The position numbers were made by a program, and so were the translations under genes. The notes beneath the pieces are model-generated. The model saw only the letters and a list, made by a program, of their open reading frames with translations, had not been told where the DNA came from and did not search any database. Of a stretch of DNA of 64,000 bases, positions 38,301 to 45,274 are shown piece by piece; within the stretch, counting starts at the first letter, position 1, and every line of letters starts with the position of its first letter. The DNA comes from Vallitalea maricola (GTDB taxonomy: Bacteria; Bacillota; Clostridia; Lachnospirales; Vallitaleaceae): positions 1 to 64,000 of the forward strand of contig NZ_BTPU01000031.1 of assembly GCF_036985595.1 (NCBI RefSeq), given 5' to 3'.

Positions 38301-40033
38301 GAAAACAGTTCGACCAAATAATACTAGAAGATAACTTACTTAATACAATATATATTAACAAAACCCTTGAAAACAATACACTCACAGTGACTCCACAAAG
38401 TCCATTGGAATATAATACCCAGTATACACTTACAATACCTGAGAAAGCTCTTGGAGATTCCTATGGACATACCATGGATGATGTATACAGCTTAAGTTTT
38501 GTTACTACAACAAGTAGTCCAGAGATAGTTTTTTCCTATCCTGGCGATGGAATGGAAGATTTAGATTTAGATATAGGGATTAAAATACAATTTAATCAAG
38601 ATATTCTAGATGGTCCTACCTTTGGAGGCATTGCAATGTATGGACCTAATTCTAAAGAAATATCTAAATCCTTATCTATTGAAGGAGCGTGGCTATCTAT
38701 AAATGCTGATAAGAAACTAGATAAGAATACAACGTATTCATTAATGATTCCTAGAGGTGCCATAAAGAATGATAAAGATGAAGCACTGCAAAAGGATTAT
38801 ATACTAGAATTTACCACTGGTCAGCCAGATGAAAATAATAACAGCGATAATGATTCAGGAAATTCGAATAGTGTAGATTCTTCGGAAATACCTGATAATC
38901 TATCTTATTACAGGATTAATCGTCAAACTCTGAAGGATGGAACTAGCATAGCGATTGTCAGCATTGACCAACAGTCCATATTTAAGCTGAAAGCTAATGA
39001 AGAAAAAGAAGTTATTGTCAATGTGACTGATGTAGTAAAGGATGATAAAACAATAAAGATTAGTCTAACTGGAAGGGCCTTAAAACAGCTTATTACAGAC
39101 CATATGGACTTGCACCTAATAACTGGAAAAGGTGATATGAGTCTTCCAGTAGAATTGATAAAATCTCTTACAGGAGAAGAGGGAAATTCTATGACGATTA
39201 CCTTTTCCATAAAGGATGAGGCAATCGATGATAATGATAGAGTATCCAAAAAATTAGATTTCTCAATTGCTGTAGGACAACAGCAAGTTACTGAATTTGA
39301 ACCGGAAGTAATAGTCAAAATTCCTATAGCTGGATTTAGTAATGCTAAAAGAGTTATTGTCTGTGTATATGATGAAGATACCCACAGTTGGAAGCCTGTT
39401 GGTGGTGTAGCTGATGCAGTAGAAGGGTTAATTACTTTTAATACAAAACATTTTTCAACCTATGCTGCATTTGAGACAATAAAACATTTTGATGATGTTA
39501 CAAGCAGTTGGGCAAAGGAAAAAGTCGAGATTCTGGCATCTCGTCGTTTGGTATATGGGAAGACTGAGAAAGCTTTTGCACCTGAAGACAGTATCACAAG
39601 GGCTGAATTTATTACAATGATAGTACGATCCTTATATATGGATAATTCAATTATCAAAGGTACTTTTATAGATGTTCCTAAAGATGCTTGGTTTGCAGAC
39701 GCTGTTGAAACTGCTTATGAAATAGGTCTTGTCAAGGGCAGTGGAGATTCTATATTTAATCCTAATTCTCAAATCAGTAGGGAGCAGTTGGCAACAATAG
39801 CTTATAGATTTTACCAGTATAAAAAAACTGGAAGTGAAATTCTTAACAAAAGGAGTACTGAATTTGAAGATTCACACGATATTTCTTCTTATGCTAAAGA
39901 AGCTGTGAATTTTGTTGCAAATACAGGGATAATGATAGGTAACGGTGGTAGGTTTAATCCTAAACGCAGTGCCACCAGGAAAGAAACAGCTGTAGTTCTT
40001 TATAGGCTTCTTGAGTACATGAGGGAATTATAA
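29357..40033 (+). CDS. Giant multidomain SLH surface protein (lectin, Ig-like, PKD, CARDB)
   Basis: The start is the ATG at 29357, seven bases after GGAGAG. The 3558-residue product has a signal peptide cut near VYA-EEE. Domains in order (approximate residues): invasin-like Big_1 (40-130); three atypical bacterial Ig repeats with the pattern WL-EL-L-GN, LP, I-W-S, V-RP, LTA-I-KG (136-440); legume-type lectin (442-702); second Big_1-like (707-800); four more atypical Ig repeats (801-1180); four SbsA-type Ig-like domains (1183-1640); PKD (1650-1705); a long unassigned beta-rich region; a propeller-like stretch with VWTDDN and LMAWQN (2335-2725); two CARDB-like domains (2727-2945); two further SbsA-type domains; three SLH domains (from 3376, 3435 and 3503). 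The SLH triplet binds secondary wall polymer. The protein probably acts as an adhesin or carbohydrate-binding scaffold. No hydrolase motif is recognised. Confidence 0.85.
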   Translation: MKRWRRIIGSIMVLLIMFSNLQFPYLKNKVNQGVYAEEEIKIVLSATPTADGVSSTITATVYDNDDNPVEGKRVEFSTNFGVLEPSSAVSDVSGRAIVTLTSNVAGTALVVTQKYYPNASIEIQFNPTEEDSYLTADYDWLIADRILSGNDYEQGEYSNVYNNITNNLNLPVLGENGSTINWISTNEEVVQHDGEVNRPTYTQGNEFVKLTAIISKGEAKTGKTFNIEVSSLEANEEERKIEADYYWLGEYHIYPSGSGFLYNVTENLTFCLQGEYGSPITWISSDEEVIALDGTVTRPAFGKANKDVILTAIIGDSPYQRIKTFYATVSAMDPNEDEKLALDMEWLTEELVLNGNSPNDVKLDLYLPVLGPNGNSIKWESTDDSIALDGTVTRPTKNQGDQPVRLTATLYYEIEDEVEDKIKTISVQKTFDVIVTKIEEFALGLKIEDFSNLEGRLQFNGISGITGTENQDGNSIQALQFDNDGSLRGGSIFTKNKLHLEDDMSFSTAFSFQNEHPNFTLGDGGFTFTLQAEGSDEYGQSIESLGTEGISPSISIAFETLYKRYAGSGQATIYSFVDYVAVFYNGNNDASIDNGRYQMVGGGSTNNPTEIKNVWIEYDGQLETLEIRVSSTTKRPQNPTFQVDNIDIGEIFTNEEDDLSIEDVQDVFIGFTGSAGNAKDKNKIWGWYFKNDSTSIDFAPYNFINASNITLSADPQGGQLSSTITVLVNGEDSSTAHIPIDFSTSLGTLDSYSVITNSGKASVNLTSNTSGIAIVKAIAAGGAIASTEVHMALTDSESVAWDMEWLSDELILNGNITMDSVTKDLLLPTLGLNSSVISWESTNNNTVALNGKVTTPSYVDGDQEIILTATISKGSEEIRKIFNLTVRVSDQDIVNGDSTDWLTDELVLNGNSDFETVITNLNLPKKSEKKSSINWQTTNEDVVLQDGTVKRPTYTQGDMEVELTATLSKGSVEVKKIFNITVKALEATGAEDVAIDKLWLTKELVLNENTGLDNVIKDLNLPVVGSRNTNISWKSTNKDVIALNGTVSQPTFTQGNKKVILTATISKGTESSEKIFEMIVKALEQTNEEAIAADKAWLSVYRTLGENLSQYSICHDLILPVSAPEGSIITWTSNKPEVISNSGVITRPEYEEGHQSVTMTATLKKEDIEDVKGFIYSIISMPDTDPPEIINTMPENNSTDVFYNTRQITVTFNENIKQACGITGKWLNGIELLGSSKVSIIYRRIDNNKLIITLDKDLEFQKDYELYIPQGTITDMSDNPLGEFRLLFSTEQRLLKNIEVISSNPIDRDRKAIVGSEISFKYNYSEIAKGSAFNNISLHTRAGNEVPVTRNLDGDTITLNIGAKQLESSVIYEISIPSGAVSDRFKNESNSRTIQFRIKGDDNIPEVISSYPLDGQNGVDIHQSIEIIFSEMVSLCDMQDIILRDNEGNWVNASRDRLNFDSENGLQKGIIIRPYQPLKPNTEYTLVGPYSSGLNPLDIEYNMSFTTGENSLEIDKVTPIDDYIGANINTPVEIQFSSPVNRGMEFANITIADSKGNLVDFHIDERENKLVLTPIIQLNPSDTYTVIIPRGAYKNEDNNVNDTLKFKFTTARKLNLGIASFVAQPSTRWLINKPLAFNTQWLEGIFNTAGYKIISFDWSFGDGRSGSGKKTNHTYNSSGKYRVILRLQDDKGFSYEIEQMITIDDYNSNDVKLSVSPNWHHELIIDDTDYTPNHKIYTVNLSYNGIRLPDEKVRMLLYKNGVLKKDLGTSVTGKGDKNFVDEWGHTHNDKGTAFFPFWYENKSYNLFGTYELAFIFGNMENEKVVRVPVTISNYSDKQDLRIKLYSKNSGRFIENSQGQFFELDGVEKWAERKWSDDENGYSYVIKDIETGPHNLKFIGKNSIYFSDNEFVNHVGIENTIILPVEGKEPGIYSIKSELSNSSNRRKTVFIRGVDMPPILFEFEGDWGGLEPGYYEIKTDSGRRNIRTIEPSIELKPGTFLYQGESLLVRMVSRGGIKSPWLDAKIEVVNKPYFGPEFNINYVDGEYRIDTPMGINELIGERIPILDDIPLLNNARSFGLSNDDYKLQGIMDKSGYIKLDFGAGYTYGKEKTKAKLVSTGYEISADMRGRMFLKYNNSLKEWELYLGEFSLIGDGNYFWKKGYRVPKIDIGADATLKMGSVLGGTFIVDKSDDNERDYSGIIYFEPYVNASIVAGLDWVNVEGYVKGRVDSEFHIPTGYIQVEPSITAGINAKFLLYNQEILSKSVQTHWDNDKEKISTTMLRVAPSSFVMEFDTDNAKLEPMSRNYLNRESPPMMSNLLSYDSSEEVNPQIEVMKNNIYPEAEVKLVKNSDEIWMVWTDDNPERSTMNRTQMRCSVLKDGNWSSPEWIGGDGTADFTPVLTSTENGVLMAWQNIKQVMPEVAELGTFIKNSEISVTESDYKTGDSDMKVVMLTDDDKFDHSPKLAADGNNALLVWTKSEGLGFIPGSDMKEYLSPENSDRLMYSSWDGSTWRTPVEIEDSLPTVMNSSLTMQGDKGLLLYTLDMDNDQSTQEDRELFARIHDGNSWGEKKRITNNQVSDSNPKAVYSNGEWFITWHEDGSIMYKEGLDGEIKTEECLGSVGSNYESAISDGAKPLIALTYKKISGNNMSNLFTCFYDIDKNVWSHEIQLTEGEGYVRSVNPVFTEDGKLNIAYTQAEIVTEVIEGVEYQNASDKVDLRMLTYTPVHDLSLEEEDALQFFPENPLPSTMVTITATIRNEGDFAENAILYLYDGNPNDGVKIGEAATKQPIAARSSTQIEVEWLVDSKELEKYDIYAVVDSDNAIIESNKMNNTIKHEIVTTDIAVTDLECENIAKDDYLVKANIANRGSKSIEGIKVQLNHIQSGHILQTREIEQLKPGQEASLNFIFSSNGLVENENGKINMMLSTLIPDDIEEFSTENNISEFMLESAPIVVDKVNPAPDETQIGIQEPLIISFNMNVERGKQFDQIILEDNLLNTIYINKTLENNTLTVTPQSPLEYNTQYTLTIPEKALGDSYGHTMDDVYSLSFVTTTSSPEIVFSYPGDGMEDLDLDIGIKIQFNQDILDGPTFGGIAMYGPNSKEISKSLSIEGAWLSINADKKLDKNTTYSLMIPRGAIKNDKDEALQKDYILEFTTGQPDENNNSDNDSGNSNSVDSSEIPDNLSYYRINRQTLKDGTSIAIVSIDQQSIFKLKANEEKEVIVNVTDVVKDDKTIKISLTGRALKQLITDHMDLHLITGKGDMSLPVELIKSLTGEEGNSMTITFSIKDEAIDDNDRVSKKLDFSIAVGQQQVTEFEPEVIVKIPIAGFSNAKRVIVCVYDEDTHSWKPVGGVADAVEGLITFNTKHFSTYAAFETIKHFDDVTSSWAKEKVEILASRRLVYGKTEKAFAPEDSITRAEFITMIVRSLYMDNSIIKGTFIDVPKDAWFADAVETAYEIGLVKGSGDSIFNPNSQISREQLATIAYRFYQYKKTGSEILNKRSTEFEDSHDISSYAKEAVNFVANTGIMIGNGGRFNPKRSATRKETAVVLYRLLEYMREL

Positions 40034-40054
40034 GAAATCAATAAATAATTATCT

Positions 40055-40112
40055 AATAGCATATTAGCCAGTTTAAATGGTATTCATTTAGGCTGGCTCT
40101 TGCTATGCTATT
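40055..40112 (+). terminator. Hairpin after the giant surface-protein gene
   Basis: AATAGCATA (40055-40063) pairs with TATGCTATT (40104-40112), and AGCCAG (40066-40071) pairs with CTGGCT (40093-40098). It lies between two convergent genes and may serve both. Confidence 0.65.
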
Positions 40113-40130
40113 GATATGATTTGTTATTAT

Positions 40131-41474
40131 TTATTCTTCTATAGAACAATTACTTTGCATTCCCAACTTTCTAATTTTCTTATAAAAATAAACAGTTAGA
40201 CAAAGACATAAACACTCAGATAAAGGTATTGCAAGCCATACTCCGTTTAATCCAATAAGATAAGGAAGAGTTAAAACTAAAACTATCTTAAATATAATAG
40301 ACCTGCTAAAAGAAATGATAGCTGAATATTTACCATTATTTAAGGCTGTAGAAAATCCTGATCCAAGAATATTGAATCCATTAATAAAAAATGTAAAACT
40401 AAAAATCTTAAAGGCTTCAGATGTCATCTTAATTAATTCTGCATTCTTTGTTTCAAAAAGCGAAATAAGCTGATATTTAAAAATATTGCATAGGATGAAA
40501 GAAACAACACTAATGGTACCTATGATTATAATAGATATTTTTAGTAGCTTATTAATATTTTCAATAAGATTAGCACCAAAATTATAACTTATAAGTGGTT
40601 GTATTCCTGTAGCTATACCAATAAATATTGATGATAGCAAGAAATTAATATATAGAATGATAGATATGCTTGAAACACCCAACTCACCAACCAGATTTAA
40701 CAAAACTATGTTGAAAATAAAAGTAGTAATTCCAGCAGAAATACTTGAAACCATTTCAGATGAACCATTGACTAAAGCTTCTCTAATAAAACCAAAATCA
40801 ATCTTAGTTAAAATAAAGCGGATTTTAGAAGATTTAAAAGCAAAATAAATAATACCAACTAATCCGTTAATAAAAGCACCAAGTATAGTTCCAAATGCTG
40901 CCCCCTTAATGCCCATATCCAAAGAATAGATAAAAATATAATCAAATAAAATATTTACCAGTCCACCAGCTATTGTTGCTGCCAAAGACAAATTGAATTT
41001 TCCTTCTATTCTAAGAAAAACCTCAGTAAACAGTTTGGCAACAAAACAAAAAGACCCTATAAACAGGATAAATAAGTAATCCTTTGCATAAGGAATCATA
41101 TCTCCTTTGGCACCTAATAGATTTACTATTTGGTCTGTAAAGAAAATTCCTATGAACAGATAAAAGAAGCAAATAAAAACTAGTACATATATCATGCTGC
41201 TAAAGTTTTTGTTTGCTTTTTCTATATCCTCTGCTCCAAGATTGATTCCAATAATCGCTGATGCCCCAATAACAACCATAAAGATACTACCGAATATAAA
41301 ATTAAAGGCAGGTATAGTTATGTTAAGAGCAGCAAGAGCAGTACTTCCTAACCGATTAGATACAAAAATGCCATCAGTCATAGTATATATGGATATGAAT
41401 ACCATGGATATAATAGTAGGAAATACAAACTTCAAATAGTTTTTTAAATCAATTTTTGTAAAATCTTTATTCAT
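40131..41474 (-). CDS. MATE family efflux transporter
   Basis: The ATG ending at 41474 has AAAGGAG about eight bases upstream. The frame extends ten codons further without a site. The 447-residue product has twelve predicted helices in two MatE repeats and starts LKNYLKFVFPTIISMVFISIYTMTDGIFVSNRLG, typical of the DinF/NorM-like clostridial subgroup. It would export cationic drugs or metabolites in exchange for Na+ or H+. It is divergent from a MerR regulator, and its promoter has the MerR-type 19-bp spacer, so it is probably drug-induced. Confidence 0.88.
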   Translation of the reverse strand: MNKDFTKIDLKNYLKFVFPTIISMVFISIYTMTDGIFVSNRLGSTALAALNITIPAFNFIFGSIFMVVIGASAIIGINLGAEDIEKANKNFSSMIYVLVFICFFYLFIGIFFTDQIVNLLGAKGDMIPYAKDYLFILFIGSFCFVAKLFTEVFLRIEGKFNLSLAATIAGGLVNILFDYIFIYSLDMGIKGAAFGTILGAFINGLVGIIYFAFKSSKIRFILTKIDFGFIREALVNGSSEMVSSISAGITTFIFNIVLLNLVGELGVSSISIILYINFLLSSIFIGIATGIQPLISYNFGANLIENINKLLKISIIIIGTISVVSFILCNIFKYQLISLFETKNAELIKMTSEAFKIFSFTFFINGFNILGSGFSTALNNGKYSAIISFSRSIIFKIVLVLTLPYLIGLNGVWLAIPLSECLCLCLTVYFYKKIRKLGMQSNCSIEE

Positions 41475-41509
41475 ATGTAATTCTCCTTTGTGTTTTATTG
41501 ACAAGCTAT

Positions 41510-41540
41510 AGTATAAACCTTATTATTACTATAAGGTCAA
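41510..41540 (-). promoter_or_regulatory. MerR-type promoter/operator of the MATE gene
   Basis: On the minus strand TTGACC (41535-41540) and TATACT (41510-41515) are separated by 19 bp. The spacer holds the dyad CCTTAT (41518-41523) / ATAAGG (41531-41536). An overlong spacer with a central dyad is the hallmark of promoters activated by MerR-family proteins, and a MerR gene starts 46 bp away on the other strand. Confidence 0.78.
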
Positions 41541-41585
41541 TGGTTATTTTGCAAAAATAAATAAAATGTCGGTAGGAGTGATGAT

Positions 41586-42422
41586 ATGAAGAAAAAATAT
41601 AGAATTGGAGAAGTAGCCAAGATAAAAGACATTGATGCACAAACACTTAGATATTATGATAAATTAGGATTGTTATCACCTGAGATTATTGATAAAAAAA
41701 ACGGATATAGGTATTATAGTATAGAGCAATTTATGGATGTGGATTGCATAAAATTTTACAGAATGATTGGATTTACATTAAAAGAAATGTATGAGTTCAA
41801 GGAAATTACAGATATAGAAGAATCAATAAGTATATTAAAAAATAAAAAAGACATATTTAAAGAAGAAATAAGAAAAAAACAAGCAATACTAAAGGATATG
41901 GAAATAATAATACAAGGAATTGAAGATAAAAGTAAGTTATATAAAATCAATGGTAATAATATAGAGATAAAAGAATGCAAGGATATATATGGTGTAATTG
42001 GAGAATGTAAAACAGCAAATGATTGGTTTGAATTTGAGACAAAATTAGGTGAACTTACCAAGAGATATCCAAAGTATTCCGAGATAGGTCATAATAAGGA
42101 TATTATATTAATTTATAATTATGACATTCTGAATAGAACAAATAAAGAGGAGATGGAATTTGCTGGAAAAATATTATTGCCTATACATAAAAAGTTTATG
42201 GATGATGAAAATGTTGAGAAATATCCATTAGGAAGATGTTTAGTTGCCTATCACAAAGGTTCACATGAATCAGAAGGGGATTTGTTTAAAAGAATCGAAG
42301 AGTTCATAAGAGATAATAAAATAAACATAAGAGGCGATATAGTAGTAACTGCAATAATAAATGAATTTATTATCAATAATCCGGATGAGTTTTTAGTTGA
42401 AATAAAAGTACCAATTGTTTAA
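41586..42422 (+). CDS. MerR-family regulator with GyrI-like effector domain
   Basis: The 278-residue protein has a MerR winged helix at residues 5-75 (YRIGEVAKIKDIDAQTLRYYDKLGLL, NGYRYYSIEQFMDVDCIKFY), a coiled-coil dimer helix (85-120) and a C-terminal GyrI-like/BmrR-type domain (from about 125) that usually binds hydrophobic cations. It probably activates the divergent MATE gene in response to a drug. Confidence 0.85.
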   Translation: MKKKYRIGEVAKIKDIDAQTLRYYDKLGLLSPEIIDKKNGYRYYSIEQFMDVDCIKFYRMIGFTLKEMYEFKEITDIEESISILKNKKDIFKEEIRKKQAILKDMEIIIQGIEDKSKLYKINGNNIEIKECKDIYGVIGECKTANDWFEFETKLGELTKRYPKYSEIGHNKDIILIYNYDILNRTNKEEMEFAGKILLPIHKKFMDDENVEKYPLGRCLVAYHKGSHESEGDLFKRIEEFIRDNKINIRGDIVVTAIINEFIINNPDEFLVEIKVPIV

Positions 42423-42466
42423 TAAATAGAGGCTTACAGCTTTACCAAGTAGAGATGAAATGGAAA

Positions 42467-42838
42467 TCATATAGAGCTATCCAATAAAAATGTTTTTAAT
42501 ATATTAGTAAACTCTTCAGGTCTTTCTTTTTGGGCCCAATGTTACAGCCTTTCATAATATGTAGCTGACAATTTTTTATAACTTTACTAGCTTTTATGGC
42601 ATATTTTGATGGAACTCCAGAATCTTTTTCACCATTAACTATTAAAACTGGCATTTCCAGTTTAGATAAGTGAGATGCCAAGTCTGTAGTTAATTCTTTC
42701 TTACCCAGTTCATATCGTTGTAAAAGCTATATCATCTGTTGATGCTTTACTATATGGTTTCTGTGAAAAGACTTTCATTGCTAAATTTATTATTTTATCT
42801 TGTTTCCATTTTTCTAGAGAATGGAAAACTTCGTGCAT
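42467..42838 (-). pseudogene. Fused remnants: TetR N-terminus and alpha/beta-hydrolase C-terminus
   Basis: From an ATG ending at 42838 (with GGAGGAG upstream) about 40 codons read KQDKIINLAMKVFSQKPYSK-ASTDDIA, the first helices of a TetR regulator, then hit a stop. Immediately after, other frames read MPVLIVNGEKDSGVPSKYAI and, after a one-base shift near 42535, QKERPEEFTNILKTFLL, the end of an alpha/beta-hydrolase. A deletion seems to have joined two neighbouring genes, followed by frameshifts. Confidence 0.6.
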
Positions 42839-42934
42839 TGTTGTCTCCTCCAATCAATTTAACACAGTTTGAATTATAAGCAAATTATAGCAAATTGACT
42901 CAGATTTACAACCCATATGAATTAAAAATATTTC

Positions 42935-42963
42935 TTGACTAATATGTCGGCAACTGATATAAT
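42935..42963 (+). promoter_or_regulatory. Promoter of the padR-DUF2812 operon
   Basis: TTGACT (42935-42940) and the perfect -10 TATAAT (42958-42963) are spaced by 17 bp, about 70 bp upstream of the padR start. Confidence 0.75.
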
Positions 42964-42978
42964 TGTGTCATCAAACGA

Positions 42979-42997
42979 TATGTCGTCAGACGACATA
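42979..42997 (+). promoter_or_regulatory. Perfect 19-bp palindrome, likely PadR operator
   Basis: TATGTCGTCAGACGACATA is a perfect palindrome just downstream of the transcription start expected from the promoter at 42935. Its ATGT...ACAT ends resemble PadR-family operators. A related half-site TATGTCGG (about 42943-42950) lies between the -35 and -10. Autorepression is the likely meaning. Confidence 0.65.
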
Positions 42998-43034
42998 AAA
43001 AATTAATATATATATATATAATGGAGGTATAATC

Positions 43035-43370
43035 GTGCCAGAGAGTAATGAAAGAATGGCTCTAACTGAGGCTGTATTCTATATTTTACTAACATTAAAA
43101 ACACCTCTTCATGGTTATGGCATTATGCAGCATATTAGTGAAATCAGTAACGGAAGTGTTCAATTAGGTAGTGGTACCCTCTATGGTGCTATCAATACTT
43201 TGCTAAAAAAGGGCTGGATAAAAATATATCACCAAGAAGGTACTAGCCGTAAGAAAAAAGAATATGTAATAACAGAACAAGGCTTACATATAGCGAATCA
43301 AGAATTACTGCGTTTACAACATCTGACCAAATTGGGTGAAGACATTTTAGGAGGTAATAATCATGACTAA
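43035..43370 (+). CDS. PadR-family transcriptional repressor
   Basis: The 111-residue protein begins at a GTG with GGAGG seven bases upstream. The sequence ALTEAVFYILLTLKTPLHGYGIMQHI followed by LGSGTLYGAINTLLKKGWI is the PadR winged helix, with a short dimer helix at the end. It overlaps the DUF2812 gene by 8 bp, a common pairing in Firmicutes in which PadR controls the membrane partner. Confidence 0.88.
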   Translation: MPESNERMALTEAVFYILLTLKTPLHGYGIMQHISEISNGSVQLGSGTLYGAINTLLKKGWIKIYHQEGTSRKKKEYVITEQGLHIANQELLRLQHLTKLGEDILGGNNHD

Positions 43371-43896
43371 GCTAGCTTTTAGGTATTTTATCGATTATGA
43401 AAAAGAAGAAAAATGGCTTAATGAAATGGAAAGTAAAGGATATCATTTCCTTCGATATTGTTTTTTATTTTATATATTCACAATTGGCGAACCTAATACT
43501 TATACTTATAGAATTGAATTACTGGAAAATATGACAACTAGTTATGAAAGTAGAAACTATCTGGATTTCCTAGCTGATACAGACATAGAGAATGTAGCAT
43601 CATGGGGAAGATGGGTATATCTGAGAAAAGAAAAAGACAAAGGTCCTTTTGAACTTTTTACTGATTTGAAGAGTAGATTAAAGCACTTTAAACGTATTTT
43701 TTATCTATATTTAGCTTTATCACCTTTACTAATCAGTACTTCCATCAATTTGATAAATTTAGCATGGGATGGCGGGACTTTTCTGAAAATTGTTAGTGGA
43801 TTATATGTAATGCTGTTAATATTTGTAATTACACATGGTGTAAAGACGTATTTGAAAATTAATAGAATACAAAAACACATGAATCTGCATGAATAA
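43363..43896 (+). CDS. DUF2812 membrane protein
   Basis: The 177-residue protein has an N-terminal soluble DUF2812 domain (FRYFIDYEKEEKWLNEMESKGYHF, then YTYRIELL) and two C-terminal membrane helices (near residues 112-132 and 142-160). It begins at an ATG behind AGGAGG inside the end of padR. Function of the family is unknown; it often follows PadR genes. Confidence 0.8.
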   Translation: MTKLAFRYFIDYEKEEKWLNEMESKGYHFLRYCFLFYIFTIGEPNTYTYRIELLENMTTSYESRNYLDFLADTDIENVASWGRWVYLRKEKDKGPFELFTDLKSRLKHFKRIFYLYLALSPLLISTSINLINLAWDGGTFLKIVSGLYVMLLIFVITHGVKTYLKINRIQKHMNLHE

Positions 43897-44009
43897 TTTG
43901 AATGTAAAATTGTTTAATGCAGAATATGGACTATATCCACAAGCATATATGATTATTATACGTCTTGAGCAATCAGTCCATAAGAATCATTATAAGATAT
44001 TTTAACATA

Positions 44010-45059
44010 TTATATAAGCGGTATTCTTTTATCTATAAAAACTCTATCACTTTGCTTAACTACTAATTTAGGAATAATAGCAGTAATTAATTCTTTTTCA
44101 GAATTTTTTATTTTTGAAAGTGAATCAACAATTTGGGGAAGGGTATTGACATCACCTTTTACCATACACTTAAGAAATTTATTAACTAAGACCAGCATTT
44201 GTTCTTTAAGTTTTGTATATTCTATGATAATATTTTCTGCATTGCGGATATATGAGTTTTCCTGCATATATTTCAGTCTGTTAACCATTAATAATTTATG
44301 GCTATAAATATTGTGGATAGACCTATAATCAAATGCCTTTTTATGCCTATATATATCCGCTAAGAAATCCATAACTGTGTCATATACTTGTAAGCCATAA
44401 GTTTCACCACGCCAAGGCATTCTATATGCCCTGAATCTATCAGTGGTTTCCACACATTCAAGATATTCTATAAAAGAATCTCTAACAAGCTTGGTGTCAA
44501 AAGTATACTCTGATGATTTGTCATAACTTAGTAATAAAACACCACCTTTGAAATCAAGTACAAAATCCTTTTTTTCACTAATCATCTCTATAGATTTGAT
44601 TAATGATTCATAGGGCACTTTTTCAAAAGAATACTTATTTTTGAATGTAAAATCAGCAACATGAACAACTTCCTCAGAATCATCATATCCAAATATAATC
44701 ATATCATGAGGTAATGTATCATAATTCAAAAAACATCCTTGATCAACAACAATGTAAATATAGTTATCTTGATCAATGCATGTTTTTATAAATTCCAGAT
44801 AATCGTTACAGAATGATTTAATTAATTTGCGTTTAATCAATTGTGTATATAATAAAGGACATGTGAGAAAACTATCATCACCACGAGGTATAAAATCTAA
44901 GTTACATGTATTACTGAAAGAGTTGGCAACAAGTTGTATGTAATTACTATAAATCCACTCTACATTATTGCAATTTGCTTGCAATATAGAAAAAATGCCT
45001 GCTTGCCAAGTCCAAGTGGCTATTGCAGGGTATTGCATTGGTAATATTTTAGACTTCAT
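44010..45059 (-). CDS. BtrH-like (papain-like fold) protein, orphan
   Basis: The ATG ending at 45059 has GGTGG nine bases upstream. A TTG six bases earlier is too close. The 349-residue product matches the pattern of butirosin BtrH N-terminal-domain proteins: a cysteine in the first third, then PHDMIIFGYDDSEEVVHVADFTF, in which the His-Asp pair and the following strand are typical. Such proteins transfer acyl groups or process peptides in natural-product clusters of Firmicutes. Here there is no peptide synthetase, ribosomal peptide precursor or carrier protein beside it. The C-terminal 150 residues are helical and unassigned. Confidence 0.6.
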   Translation of the reverse strand: MKSKILPMQYPAIATWTWQAGIFSILQANCNNVEWIYSNYIQLVANSFSNTCNLDFIPRGDDSFLTCPLLYTQLIKRKLIKSFCNDYLEFIKTCIDQDNYIYIVVDQGCFLNYDTLPHDMIIFGYDDSEEVVHVADFTFKNKYSFEKVPYESLIKSIEMISEKKDFVLDFKGGVLLLSYDKSSEYTFDTKLVRDSFIEYLECVETTDRFRAYRMPWRGETYGLQVYDTVMDFLADIYRHKKAFDYRSIHNIYSHKLLMVNRLKYMQENSYIRNAENIIIEYTKLKEQMLVLVNKFLKCMVKGDVNTLPQIVDSLSKIKNSEKELITAIIPKLVVKQSDRVFIDKRIPLI

Positions 45060-45175
45060 GTACAAAATCCACCTTTCTATATAACTGCATTATTCTTGTC
45101 AATGTTTAAAATTAAGTTCTATTTTAATATATTATTAAAAATAATATATTGCCTTGTATTAAATTTTCTAACAAT

Positions 45176-45204
45176 ATTGTATAAAAAAGTTATTGAATTG
45201 TCAA
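45176..45204 (-). promoter_or_regulatory. Promoter of the BtrH-like gene
   Basis: On the minus strand TTGACA (45199-45204) and TACAAT (45176-45181) are spaced by 17 bp, about 117 bases upstream of the start. The intervening leader is AT-rich with no clear element. Confidence 0.6.
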
Positions 45205-45274
45205 TAGTTTTTTTATTTTGATAAAAAATATACATTTTAATCAATTAATACTATAATATGCAAAATATTTACAG

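Noticed and set aside
42496..42681. A 61-codon minus-strand gene
   Set aside because: It is only the readable middle of a frameshifted alpha/beta-hydrolase end, already described as part of the remnant.
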